Source of the DNA: Uranotaenia lowii
Taxonomy: Eukaryota > Arthropoda > Insecta > Diptera > Culicidae
NCBI RefSeq assembly: GCF_029784155.1
Contig: NC_073691.1
Location: forward strand, 126,976,714-127,040,713
Direction: 5' to 3'
DNA: 64,000 nt
Shown here in pieces: positions 44,471-56,800 of this stretch; positions within the stretch are counted from its first letter, which is position 1; each line of letters begins with the position of its first letter. The position numbers and the translations under genes were made by a program. The notes beneath the pieces were generated by a model, which was not told where the DNA came from, searched no databases, and worked only from the letters and a program-made list of their open reading frames with translations.

Positions 44471-44851
44471 ATAAATCGAACAAAGCAAGCTTTTATGATA
44501 TTTTTAATTATGTAGCTTAAATTTAGTGTAACCTTAATTTTAAAATGTAAAATATCTTGTAACTTCTAGTATAATCTATTTTGTTTAAATTTTGTTTGTC
44601 TCAAACATGAATCTCTTCAAAGGAAATCTTTTTTCCATTGAGATTCATAGCGTAAATTAGTTTAAATAGTATTCGTCACATTTCCTCGCAATTAATTAAA
44701 ATTTTGAGTTCTCAGCATGAGTAAAATTTGCTCGCGTATTGTATTTTTATTCTCTTTTCGTTTGCTGCCAGACGTGCTGAGAACAGTAGCGTCCATTACC
44801 AGGGGGATAATACGAGCTTTTTGGTGTGGGGGAGTGTGGTGGGCCGCTACA

Positions 44852-44896
<45 letters not shown>
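44471..44896 (+). mobile_element. LINE 3' UTR and poly(A) tail
   Basis: About 390 bp of 3' untranslated sequence ends in an uninterrupted run of 38 A (44859-44896). The words ATGAATCTC (near 44608) and GAGATTCAT (near 44640) form a short hairpin within it. The pure tail suggests a young insertion. The flanking duplication could not be matched at the 5' side. Confidence 0.85.
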
Positions 44897-44899
<3 letters not shown>

Positions 44900-44929
44900 T
44901 ATAATTGCTTTACTTTAAAATGCTTTAAC

Positions 44930-45360
44930 TTACCTGATCCGCTAGCTAGTCATTTCCTTGAAAAGCCATCACCAGATTGTCCACAGCTCTTCCGGCACCA
45001 ACCCATCAGTTGCATGGGGAGACGTGCATCGTAGTCCGTTTTTTCCTCCACACGTTCAGCATAACTGGCACAGTTCCGGTTATCCTGCGAGTATTATTAA
45101 ACTTAAAGCAAAACTCACTTAAATCATTAATGCTTACTTGATACGGTTTCCTCCGGACGGAAAGGTTCTCCAAATCTGACCTGCATAGTGAAAAAATCCT
45201 CTGTATGAGAAGCCGATGAATTTCAGGAGTGACCAAAGTCCTGCCCAGGATGACTGATTTGCTGGAATGCACATTCGCGCTACGATTAAATGATTGGCAA
45301 ATTGGTGCAAATCTTCGCAACATCAACGAGGCGTCTAAAACCTAACAAAATGGCAACTTC
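44930..45360 (-). other. Exon-like segment, unknown (related to 35.5 kb)
   Basis: Minus strand. An open frame (45006-45326) includes HSSKSVILGRTLVTPEIHRL. Within it AG-GTAAGCATT (near 45136) and TACTCGCAG-GATAACC (near 45080) would make a short intron of about 55 bp, and CGGATCAG-GTAAGTT at 44933-44945 is a strong donor. The segment shares patches with 35440-35600. It may be a gene fragment carried in a repeat. No family recognised. Confidence 0.35.
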
Positions 45361-45885
45361 AAAAGTACTCACTTGAAAGTTTAATGGTATAAACTTTTGA
45401 GTTGCAGAGAAATTCAGAAACGAAAACTATGCAAACAAAAGAAAATACCAAAAACTCTCGGTTGCGTAAAATAAACTTACTTGGTAAGTTTTTGAAAGTT
45501 TCCGTGTAACAACAACATTACGCATGTTCAATGACCATATAGTAACGAAATAAAATTGGCAATGCAATTAGTGGTTTTGCAAGCGCACCTTGTTAAGGAG
45601 AATATTTATTCTTTATTTAATGAATTCTAAATTCATAACAAGTTAAGACTTGAAGGTATGTTAATGCTTTTGATTAAAGAAGTTTTTAAAAGAAAGAATT
45701 GAACAGTGCTTATTATCAAAGATCAAAATGGCGACCAGTTGGTGTTTACATTTTTCAAAACAAAAACAAAAAGCTACCACAATCTGTCTCAGGAAATACT
45801 CTATTGCTTCGATTTTTTAGGTTGATCGATCCTGGAACCATTCAGCTGAATCGATCTTTTCCAGAAGATCGAACAATCCTAGCAT
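45361..45885. other. Intergenic, no supported gene
   Basis: AT-rich, no structured feature seen. Confidence 0.5.
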
Positions 45886-46295
45886 GACTACTTTTCATGC
45901 AATACTTCGCTAGGCACCCAGCAGTGATGTCAATTGAATTTATTGTTTTTCAATGCTAAAAGACATACTCCTGTTAAACAGCAAATAACTTTTTTGGCTA
46001 ATTAGATACGAAGTTGCGGTCTTCAGCAAAATTTCTCAGCGGAAATTTTCCTTCTAAAATTTAATAAATTGACAAAAAACCACTAGCAGGCTCGGTTCCA
46101 TAGATGAAACAAAAATTAAGTTGATTTCTCAATACAAAATATTCAATTTTGCCTTACAAACGTAAAAGGTCAAATTTACTTATGTAAACGTTACTTAAAA
46201 ATTCTGCAAAAAATCATGGATGAGTTTTGAACCAAAACAAAGCATTTTAGAACACAGGATTTGAGTTTCAAAAATGACCCCAAATCGACTCAGTC
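45886..46295 (-). mobile_element. Foldback element, single arm (inverted)
   Basis: Matches one arm of the foldback at 58251-59046. Read on the minus strand it starts GACTGAGTCGATTTGGGGTC at 46295 (with TA beyond) and runs to the loop region near 45886. The second arm is absent. Confidence 0.85.
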
Positions 46296-47539
46296 TAATC
46301 GGACATGCGAAGTAATTTTGTGCTGCCAATAATTTGCGCCGGTTACGACAGTACGCTGGCAATTCCTAACGATCAACCAATACATGCTCTTCAAATTGCA
46401 ACATTTTAATTCATTTCTTAAACGGAAGATCTTTTCTGTGTTCATCGTTGGTTTTCCATGATATTTGATCAAAATCAATATTAGCGTTTCCTGAATGATT
46501 TATAAGTAACAAAGTCTTCCATTTTCACATTGCCTGGAACTCCTTTCGGTTTAATAAACTACGACCCTTATTGTTTTGATTTATTGTTCCACTCTTAATG
46601 TTTTGCTACAGTAATCTATCAAACGGCCACTTTGAAGTAAGAAAAAAATGCTTTAATTAACACCATCTAAACATATGCTCCTCGCAGCTAAGCTTTGATC
46701 CCAACGCAGCCTATGTATGTACGACTGTTTCAATCAGAAAACACATTTCAAGCATTGCGAAACAGCATGTTGCACCGAGGAGTGGTCAATAATTTGTTCC
46801 TAACAATGCTGTGCACAGCGGCATATTTTACTACTGTACGTAGGTATGTTGATGATTACATGCTTGTTTTATGCTGGCTCCATTGAACAGAGCAAAAACA
46901 CCAAACCCAGGAGGGGGGACGAGAAGTGAAAAAACTGGTCAAAACATTTCTTTCCTTGCTGTTATCGCCGGTGTTCGTTTTTGGCCATTTATGAGGCCAC
47001 CCGAGCGGAACAAAAGCCTCAACGGGAAGAAGACAACAACGGCGTGGGCGTCCCAAAATGCTTGAGGCTTAACTACGCGCGTTCCATCATCCGCGCGAAA
47101 CCACGACGGTCATTATGATAACGTGCTGAATGTGTTGGAAGATGCACCGCAATGAATTGCAAAAGCTGTATCTACCTATCTAGAAGGGAAGAAGAATTTT
47201 ATGCAGCGAATGCAAAAGGGATTTTCCGAACTTTCGAACTGAGTATAGTGGGCAGGTTTTGGCCGATGCAATTAGCACACTGAGCAGTGCTCATAAAAAG
47301 ATAAAAGTTACGGAACAACGTGATTATTGATATGACTTCCGGATGTAGGGTGACCATGAAACTTGCTTTTATTACACCTTAAATAGGGTAAATTGGATTT
47401 GGCCCCAAAACCAACTCTATATGAATTTTGTTAGTTTTAGGATATGACATTGGCCGTAGCAGAAAATTTAGAATTTTTAAGGTAATAAGTAGACTGAATG
47501 CAAATTTAAAAAGAAAAAACTCAAAACAAAAACTTCGAA
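46296..47539. other. Intergenic, no supported gene
   Basis: About 1.2 kb. Slightly higher G+C between 46880 and 47100 with overlapping short frames on both strands, neither of which resembles a known protein. Confidence 0.55.
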
Positions 47540-47541
47540 TA

Positions 47542-47860
47542 CCCTAAACTGGGGGAACATTGATCACTTTTTTAATATATTTTCGAATATTTTGGAAGGG
47601 GTTGCTTTTTTGTTTCACAAAAAGATTTAAAATACTTACTGAGGTAAGGAGTACAAAGCATGATCATTAATAGCAGTATATTCAAACAAACTTAGTGATT
47701 TTGTTTCGAAGTAACTTTGATCCCTATGATTTTATCGTATCTCAACATCTTCAAAATTATTGTTTTGATCCTAATTAGCACAGAAGGCCTAAAACATCAA
47801 TAACAGTAATTTTTTGTTTGGACTCTATTGAATTTTTCAACGTTCTCTTTCAAAAACAAA
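47542..47860 (+). repeat. MITE family D, left part
   Basis: Starts CCCTAAACTGGGGGAACATT after TA (47540-47541) and matches the inverted fragment at 29808-29953 over its first 150 bp. It is interrupted by the family B MITE at 47863 and seems to continue from 48840; no right end was found. Confidence 0.65.
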
Positions 47861-47862
47861 TA

Positions 47863-48837
47863 AGGTACACCGGGGCAAGTGCAAACTCGGGGCGAGTGCA
47901 AACGTTCAACTTTTCTCTGTTACAAAAAAAGTAGAAACTATTTCTTCTTCTAGAAATTGTTGTTTAGACCCAAACAAACAATCTGACATAGATAAACTAA
48001 ACTTTTTTTAAATTTTTCACTAAAAACACGGCACTGTTTGATCACACACGAATTCAAGTACGTACTAGACAAGAACAGTGTGTTTTTATTTTGCATATTT
48101 TGGCTACAAAAAAGGGCATTCAAATCCGAATTTTCGTTAAAAGCTGAGTGTTTGAGACCGATATTCAAGTGAAAGCAGAAAATTTATGATAAATTTTCAG
48201 TACACCCCGAAAGTTGTGAAAATAATATTCGCTCTTGTTAACCCACACTGCGGGGCAAGTGCAAACGACACTACCGGGGTAAGTGCAAACGCACTTTCAA
48301 GCCATGTAACATCAGCCATTTCAGAAAATTCATCACCAAAAGGGTCCAGCATTATATTAAAATGATCAGAAGGGGTATCCAAAGTGTTGTATCTGGAGCG
48401 GATGTTCAAAGTTCCCTAATGCATTAGTAAATGAAGGTCTTTTGCTTAAAACAACAGTCACCAAAAATGAAGTTCCAAAAAGTTATCAATATTGCAAGAA
48501 AACAGCAAATATATTGATAAAAGTTGATAAAACGTACCGGAACATGTATTCAATTCATTTTAGGACCGATACACTGACTCATCTGTGAATTAGTTTGGAA
48601 AAAGTATCGCGTTTGCACTTGCCCCCATAAACGGGGGCGTGTGAATTTTTTTCACAAAAGCACCGTAACTTTTTACCAATATTTTTTTTATTTTTCACTT
48701 TCAACGGGAATTTGTTGAGAACTATTTTAGTGATGCAACGAACAATAATTGATAATTTTTGAACATATACATATTTTTTTAGGACATGTGAAAGTTGAAC
48801 TATGGCGAAAACCGTTTGCGCTTGCCCCGGTGTACCT
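47863..48837. mobile_element. TA-flanked MITE, family B, with six internal iterons
   Basis: 975 bp with perfect terminal inverted repeats AGGTACACCGGGGCAAG and TA flanks (47861-47862 and 48838-48839). A 16-bp motif with consensus CGGGGCAAGTGCAAAC occurs six times: 47871, 47888, 48251 and 48275 direct, 48611 and 48814 inverted. The repeats are probably transposase-binding sites. There is no coding capacity. Confidence 0.93.
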
Positions 48838-48839
48838 TA

Positions 48840-49181
48840 TACTCAAAAGATGGACAATGTTACTGCATACATTTAGGGACAAAAATTATAAACATTTCTC
48901 AATATTTTTTGGAATAACGAACAAATAAAATGTTTCCTTCATGCAATTCTCTAGGTCCTCATACTGTTCCTATGTTCATTTTTCTTCAAACTTAACCATT
49001 TGATAGGGGTTTAGCCATTGACATCTGTATAGGTTATTTCAATGTTATTTCAATCATTTTGAAATAGTTTTCACTCCAATTCCCAAAATTTTTCCTGCAG
49101 AAATTTTATCATGTCGAGGAGATCGAGATCTAAGCTGATACTGTAACCGGATGATATTCCATTCTAAAACCTTTTCTTACC
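48840..49181. other. Intergenic, probably older repeat DNA
   Basis: Continuation of the sequence interrupted by MITE B. Nothing else recognised. Confidence 0.4.
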
Positions 49182-49189
49182 GATGAAAC

Positions 49190-50891
49190 CAGTGGTTTTC
49201 AAAGTGGTCCCTACCGCCCCAGGTGGGCGGTGAGCCAAATTTTGAATTTTGGGGGGCGTTGGAAGGGATATTGAGAAAGTGAGACATTTTTGATAGCTTT
49301 AATTTGAAAATATTTCAAAATTGAAATGACATTAAATTTAGGATCGATTCAGGATTAGGATAATTTGAGCACTTAACATAAAATCTGTTAGGTATTTCAG
49401 TTTTCTACACCAAATTAAGGTTCAAGTGGATTGTTATTTTACATTTTTATTTATTTTTTCCCCCAAAGTAACTGCCGCTATGTATGAGAAATTTAAATGA
49501 AATGTAAATGTCTATATAACTCTATCGCTTAAAAAATGGGAAATAATTTTCTCGAAACTTCAAGGTACGAAGCGTATATAAAATTTATATTTTTTGTGGA
49601 ATTTACAACAATTTTGAAGCTAAGCTTTGTAGAAAAAATTTCGTTACTATGTAAATACTTCGGCATTTCCATACTTTGTTAACCATTTGAAACCATCAAA
49701 ACCAAAGAGCGACAAAGTGCATGAACAGTTAATGATTTTTGAGGAAAAAAAGCATCCGTGTTTTCGTTTTACTCGTTTTTCATATTATATTTTTTTACAG
49801 GTTACATTTATAGGGCTTTTGCTACACACACATACAAGAGGCCTGTTGGGCACACATTAGAGGTTTTTATATGCGAAAAAAGCAAAATTGCATCAAAATG
49901 TTGGTTTTCCCTAAAATATATGCTCTATTTATCAGAAAAACATTCATAAAGTATATTTCGGATCATTTGCTAACAAGTGGAAACTTTTCAATAGTTTTCA
50001 TAAATTCTTCAAAAAATATCTTTCTTTCGTCGATTTGTATTCATTTCACATGGGGCTGTCACATTTGTTTGCCCAACGGCTTACTTATACTAATGCACTG
50101 TGCAAAAGCCCTATTATTCAAAAATTTTCTAGAAATTAATTATTTTTGCAATTAGTTTACAGCTCATTAGATTTTGAAAAAATCTGGAATTCACCCTTAA
50201 TTATTTCGTTAATATTTTAGACCTGTAGATTTTGCCCAGTAAAATAATAAAATTGTGAATACACGCTTTTACTGCTTACGAACTTTTTTTATAAACTTTT
50301 CTTTGGAAATACATAAGTCTGAAATCTTGGAAATACGATCAAATCATTATTTTATTAAGTTCAATTGAAATTTGAAAATTTAAATTTCGTTCAACTACAG
50401 TATCGTTCATAATTCTATAGAAAAGGAAAGCAAGCGTAGTATAACTTCGCCCTTCAACTTCTACTACTCCTTATTCTGGTGATATTTTGCATATACACAC
50501 TTTCGTCGTGGGCAGTTTCTGAAATATTGCAGTTTGAATGGAAAAAGTTCAAAAAGTCCGATTTTCGTAGAACTGCTATATCTCAAGTCATACATATTAG
50601 AGCAAACTCTAATTTTGTGAGATAATAGTGTGATAGTTGATCTACCTAAAGTAGTAGATTTGAACAAAAAATGTCATCAGAAAATCAGAATAAATAGTTG
50701 TCGAAGTTGAAAGTTGAAGAGACAGACATTTATCTAGAATAATGAACAGTACTGTAGTTTGTAATCTTCCTACGCATGTTCGGGATTCCGTTTATTGGTG
50801 ACTTAATTTTCACAAGATTTGCTTAGAGGGGCCGTGAGCTCGGAAATTCAGCAAAAGGGGGCGGTGGGTGAAAAAAGTTTGAAAACCACTG
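49190..50891. mobile_element. hAT-type non-autonomous element, 1.7 kb
   Basis: Inverted ends CAGTGGTTTTCAAA on both sides, flanked by 8-bp duplications GATGAAAC (49182-49189) and GATTAAAC (50892-50899) with one mismatch. Subterminal G+C-rich blocks (GGGCGGTGAGCC near 49224, GGGGGCGGTGGG near 50856) resemble those of ZBED-type hAT elements. Only short frames are present inside. Confidence 0.9.
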
Positions 50892-50968
50892 GATTAAACC
50901 ATTAAATGAGATTTTTCCCTTTCATTATCACGTGAGCTTTGACAGAATATTTTCTTTAAAAATATTTA

Positions 50969-51356
50969 CCGTCAAACGTGGCATAATGCAACAGCGGGTT
51001 TAGATTCAACATTTGTACACCACAGCACATCAATCATCAATTTAATCAAACAAATATTTTTATAATTCAGTTACTTGCCTAGGGTAAGATGCAACAAAAT
51101 TCAAATCAAAAAGACACCTTGAAAATCTGGTTTCCATATGTTCGAGTATGATTGTTTTGCATTACGCATTTGTCATCATTGAAATTTCATTCATCCAAAC
51201 ATTTGTTTTTATGATTTCAGCTAGAAGAGTGTATGTAGTATTTTTTTTACCCCTAGATGTATGCAATAACCTTATGTTCAGAAAAAGCGTAAAAATAAGT
51301 TTTACCAGAACCAAAAAATTACTGCTGTTCTGGAATGAAATTGAATTTCGTAATTT
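50969..51356 (+). mobile_element. TA MITE family A, 3'-truncated copy
   Basis: Starts CCGTCAAACGTGGCATAATG after TA (50967-50968) and follows family A copy 2 to about its position 9390 equivalent, then ends abruptly at 51356. More diverged than the two full copies. Confidence 0.8.
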
Positions 51357-53453
51357 GTAGAACCCCCAGCAGTGAGACGTGCTAACGGTCTAACTACTCA
51401 ATTTCTCACGTCTCACTGCTACACCGTTAGAGCATAAGAGCGAGATCCAGAGAGCCGAACTGGAAGAAATAAACAAACGGCAAATAAATAATAAGTCTTG
51501 ATCAAACCACCAACCAAGTATCGTCGCGTTTCTGACCCGTCCGAAAACCCCAAATAAGGGAAAAAAAACTTGTTCCCCCACGATGGGAAAGTACTCCAAG
51601 TGTTGTTCGGAGTGAAGTTAAGTGGTTCGAAGCTAGTAATACAGTCCACTAGCAGTGTTATCGAACATTTTTGGTCCATTCGAACCAGATAGTCCAGTGA
51701 AAATTGTGGGACATCTTGGACAGTTGAGTAGTGCTATAGCGAGCCTTTTGTTAGTGCCGGGCATTTTGTGCTGCTGTGGTCGCACCAATTGTAATTGGTT
51801 GGCGACATTTTGGACGCGCACAAGAACAAAGCGCTGTAGGGGAGGAGCGGGCTATATGCGCCTATTAAGCAGAACACTGATTTAATCAAATATCACGTCG
51901 AATATGTGTACAAAAACTATGTACACGTGTGCATGCATCTGTTTTCTATACAATGGAGTAATTTTTATGTTAAAATTTTCTTCTGTTTCCAAGAAAACGA
52001 TTTTATTGTAAGTGTTGTCTAAAATGCCGAACCTCAAACCGTGCGGGCTAAATGCGCCTATTTATGTTTTGAACAAAATTTCTGATTTTTGGGCAATATT
52101 TCCGTATAATTCCATTGAAACTGCTAGAAAGTAATAATTTCCGTACGACAAAGCTGAAGTTTTATAAAAATCTATGTATATTATAATTTTGTGGAATAAA
52201 ACAAAACTTAGGTTTGCCATACTATGGAGGCAGTTCATCCATGAGAAAAATTTTATCAAACCTGTCTTTAGATCTTCAGTTCATTCTTAAGATGTCATTC
52301 AGAACTTAGATTTGAAGGTTCAGTGATAAAAATCATTTATTTATTCTATCTAACCTGTTATTTTAGGATGGAGGCATTTTACAAACATGATGGGGGCATA
52401 CAAAAACACTCTATTATTCCACTAAATAATCATTATTAAACGTCCACAAAAGCTGAAATATGTTTAATTTCTTAAGTTCATTTGAGTAAGAAACAAAAAC
52501 CATCCTAGTTTTTGTTTTAAACTTCTTTACGTATAATTTTTAAAAGTCGAAATATTACATCAAAATTTATCAAAACCTTGTATGATTTTTTAATTTTTGT
52601 TGAGTTTATAAATTGATAAAATTCTTTCTTTCCTTATGTTCTAAGCGTATCACCCTCAAAATGCATTGGTCAGATAAGCTGTCTTGTCAGCCATTTCGCC
52701 AAACAGCCGTAGGGTCATTTAACCCGATAGGCCCATTTAGTAAACCTTTCCCCTACGTGTGGAGGATCGCCATCGCCGATTCGTGAAGAGCATCAGGCCG
52801 CTAGTGATAGACCCTAGCGTGGTGGAAGCCAGTGGTGCCCAAGACGAGTTGGCGATTATCGAAGAACTTTTGGTCGAAACATTGGACGGTTTTGGACGGA
52901 TTGCTTGATACAACGGATAATACGGATAAGTAGCGCATGTCTGTGGTTGTTGGTGTGTGGTTTGTGAGATTTTCGTGGTTGAAAAATTAAAATTGCGGCT
53001 AATAATAAATATTTGGAAACGTATTTGGGTAGTTGGAAATTTAATTTTGTGCAATTCCCTGAGGTATCAAGATATTTCGTCTTCATTGTTGATTCCACTT
53101 TGGCTGTCAAGTCGCGATTCCCAGTCAAGGCCGGTTTTGTGAAACGTAGAGCGATTTTGAGTCAGTTTAGTCTGAATATTGGTTGGATTTTGAGTAAATC
53201 CATTAAGTTTGGTCTGATCGGTTATCTGAAATTGATCAGAGATTGTGTTTGGATTCATGTGAATCAAATAAGTCAGATTGTGTTGGATATTTAGTGAATC
53301 AAGTAAGTGATTCAGTCAGTTTTTGTGTCGGATTGGAATTTTGGTAGAATTTCTATTGGTTCAATCAGTGATTTCACAGTTAAGTAATCGCGTACTCTGA
53401 TTTTCGGATTTTTTTAAAGTTATTCGTTGTGTTGAATTAAAATAACTTACAAA
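51357..53453 (+). other. Possible BEL/Pao leader or LTR upstream of gag
   Basis: After removing the MITE at 51839-52753, about 1.2 kb lies between the truncated family A copy and the gag at 53454. A 14-bp stem AGCAGTGAGACGTG / CACGTCTCACTGCT (51368-51381 and 51407-51420) and an AAATAAATAATAA-rich stretch near 51481 could belong to an LTR, and CAGTGGTGCCCAAG near 52830 has a primer-site look. None of these proves an LTR. Confidence 0.3.
51839..52753. mobile_element. TA-flanked MITE, family C
   Basis: 915 bp with TA at 51837-51838 and 52754-52755. Ends GGGGAGGAGCGGGCTATATG and, reversed, GGGGAAAGGTTTACTAAATG share GGGGA and a TA-ATG core. The motif CGGGCTAxATGCGCCTATT occurs at the left end and again near 52046. 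Non-coding. Confidence 0.75.
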
Positions 53454-53840
53454 ATGGAAGACTACAGCATCTTGAGGAAGCAAGAGCGCCAGTTACGAGC
53501 CTCCTTGAAGGGAGTCGCTTATTTCGTGCGGGATTATAAGCAAGAGCTTCATGAATCCCAGATTGAAGTTAGATTGTGTCTGTTAGAGTCGACCATGAAA
53601 AAGTACTACCTGGTAAGGCAGAAATTGGAAGTGCTTTTGGATGCTGCCGACAGTGACGGGGAGAAAGAAGATACCAAGGAATCAGAGGCAGCAAAGAAAC
53701 GCAGGCTTCAGAGGCAGGCTGAAGAACGTGAAGCAAAATTCGACGAAGAAACGCTGGAAATGGTAGGGCAGTACTGCGCATTGAAAGCAGCACTCTTGGC
53801 GCTACGTCCGCTCACCATTTTCGACACAGAGATTTGCTAA
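53454..53840 (+). pseudogene. BEL/Pao-type gag N-terminus, isolated
   Basis: 128 codons from an ATG in good context to a stop. It starts MEDYSILRKQERQLRASLKG and continues VRLCLLESTMKKYYLVRQKL with an acidic Lys/Glu-rich stretch (SDGEKEDTKESEAAKK) and a final helix (CALKAALLALRP). The pattern 'VRL..LE..M.K...VR..L' followed by 'LK..LL.L.P' matches the N-terminal gag region of BEL/Pao elements, and parallels 22157-22596 here. The rest of gag and pol is absent: the frame stops 40 bp before the large TA-flanked element at 53882. It could also be a domesticated gag-like gene, but nothing supports expression. Confidence 0.7.
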
Positions 53841-53881
53841 ATAGGCATTGGATTTTTGCAACCTTTTCTATGGGCATACTA

Positions 53882-56800
53882 CCCGAGCAGACTTTGATGC
53901 CCGAAACGATAGCTAAGTGAGATCAAAATAAGCTATATACAGCAAGTTGATAGCTAATTTTGGTGTTGGCCTTTCAACGAAAGCAAAATAAGGCATTGAT
54001 AAGGTGTCATGGATTTATATTTTGATAGTAAAATTATACCAAAATGAGGTAATATAAGCAAAATGATAGCATCGTTTGGTTTAAAGTTCTAGTTGAGAGC
54101 AAAACTAAGCATCACAGAGGTATCATATAAAACAGATTTTGAAAACAAACTGAGAGCAATGATGTATCGAGAGCAAAGTGATACCATCATCTGGTGCACA
54201 CTTTTAAAACGATAGTAAAACTAGTCATAAATTAGGTTTTAATACTTAGCTGAGACTAATAAGGTTATCCCACGAATAGATTTGATTTGTCAATTTAAAA
54301 ACGCCTTTGTGTAGACAGCAAAAAGATAAAAGAAAATTTATGTTGTACATACACCAATATCATTATGTTGCATATGCAAAGGCGCATTTTGGGTCCGCTA
54401 TGCACACGTTGCCTACAAAGTAGTACAAATTTTGTCTTTCTGGTCATAAACTAAAAATTTTTTAATAATTATTAATAACGCTTTTGAAATATACATAAAT
54501 AAACAGTAACTTACCTTTTCCAAGATTTCAACATTTCAGTGAATGTTGTTAGTAGTTAGAAATCCAGTTTTTGAGCAAACTAATAATTCTTATAAAAATC
54601 CTTGATTCATTCGCATGATGGTTCCATTTTCTACAAGTAACCGTTTTTCGAAATCTCGGTATCTACCTAGAAAAATGTTTATGAAAATAAGGACATAATA
54701 TTCTATAGTTTGGTTTACCTTAAATTAAATGTAAAAAAATATCATTCTATCGTTTTCAATATTTTTGATTTCTTGCGATGGCATTTGAATTTAGTGGTAC
54801 TAGAATTGATTCTATAGGGATGTTACACGCTCCCGATTGCAAAACAAAAACTAGGTACTAATGGTTCAAATCGAAAAAAAAAGTTCAGTTGCGGCCCTTA
54901 AATTTGAGTTTGATTGTGCATTTTAAAAATTAAGTTTTAAAGGCATATTCAACATTTTGTTCGGCTGAACTGAAATTGATACAATCCAAAACTAAGTTCG
55001 GCAGTCGAACGCTAATTTTATTTTTAGTCGAAAGAAAGTGTTTTACAATTTAGGATCACTAAATGGCGGTCAAATACTTCCAGAACCTTCCGAAAAATTC
55101 AATAGTGTTGGTGTTTTATGTTATGTTCCTTCGTCAAAGAAAAAACGGGTTAATTCTGAAAATTTTAAAGAAGTTCACAAAATAATAAATTCTTTTGATC
55201 CCTCGTCTAACCTGATTTTAAGTTTCATATCGAGAACCTGTTGGGTTCTCATTTTTCAATACTGATGTATTTAGTTTTGAAATGATCGAATATGCTAAAT
55301 GTAAACAAATTGAGCTATCAGCTATGTAAAATACTTAATACATTCGTCATAAGAAAGATATTTGCCATCCTAAGTATTAGAGAAACATTTTGGCTGGAAG
55401 CTTATGAAGTTGTCGTGTGTGATCTAGTTGTACCCACTCTAATCTAAATTCATTATCGAATTTTTCTTAACTTTTTGCCGTAAAAAAAAAGAAATGATTT
55501 AAACTTATAAAATGTTTGAATAATCGTCAACTTATTTTTGAGTTGAAATTTGTTCCGTGCAATCCTGCAAATGCAAATTTCGAGTGAAAAAAACTGTGCG
55601 TGTTGTTTTGAAATGTCATCATGTGTTTTTGCAGTCGAGATGTTTTGTTTTTTTTTTTTCGTAGTCAAAACTCGCGTCTGGGAGAAGCAGTAACAGCCGG
55701 TTCGGGATGAATAAACCTACTTGGTTTAAAATCCCTGAGAATAAAAGAACCAAGTAACAGCCGGTCAACAAAATCCGGTTTCTCTGGAACGTCATAACCG
55801 ACGACGGCAATTGGTGTCTGCGAACCAAAAGGTAAAAACATTTTTTGAAAATATACACCATTACCTACACAATGTATTTCGCAGAGTAAATATCACCGAG
55901 AGAAATTTACGCATGTGGAACCGGCGGAGGATCTCAGGTTTGGCGTTAAATGTACATTGAACTTTAAGAAGTAGGCGAAACTTCCAAGCGGCCTTCAAGC
56001 ATGCATGAAGTTGTGTACTGCATACGTTGGGACGTTACAATATTTGACTATTCCAATGAAATTTGAAGGTGAGTACAAATGTCTTAAATTTAGCAACAGC
56101 CTTTTGTTCCCTGTTCAATTTTGTCGAGATTTATGGAAGCCAAAATATCTGCCCACCCGTTCATAAGACTATTGCGTTTAGAAAGTATCACCATAAGCAA
56201 GATTTTGAATCTAAAATTTACCTGGAATAACTTTTTTATTTCGTTTAGCTGTGTTAGTCCTTAAATTGTTCTTAAAAGCTCTCAGTAGCGCCTTCGCTTT
56301 TAACTTACTTCTTGATTTATAATTTTAATAAGCTTATGTACAGCAAAACAAACCCTATCAATTGAAAATCGTAAAAACAAAGACAATGCATATTTCTAAC
56401 GTATGGTATGTAAAATTAAGATTTATTTCGTGATTTTATATTTTGATACATGGTGCATGCTTATAGTTGTTGTTGCATATATAAAGGCGAAGTTTTTATA
56501 TGATTTTAATTCAGCTCAGGTACCATTTAAATATTACGTAAGGCGTAAAGGGGTTGGGGGTGGGGGGGGCTTGGTTGTTGGAGGTGGTTTTAGCAGTTTG
56601 TTACGGTTTGTGAATTTAAAGAAATCTGATAATACATAATGTGTTACGTAGGGGGATAATGGTTGGGTCGAAAATTGTGTTACGTAATATTTGAGCGTCC
56701 CCTCATCAAATGAAAATCTTTGCCATGCATACATTAAGGCGTGTTAAATCTGTGCAAACTTATTCTACATAAATTTCTCTGTCTAACAACTCTCAAGCAA

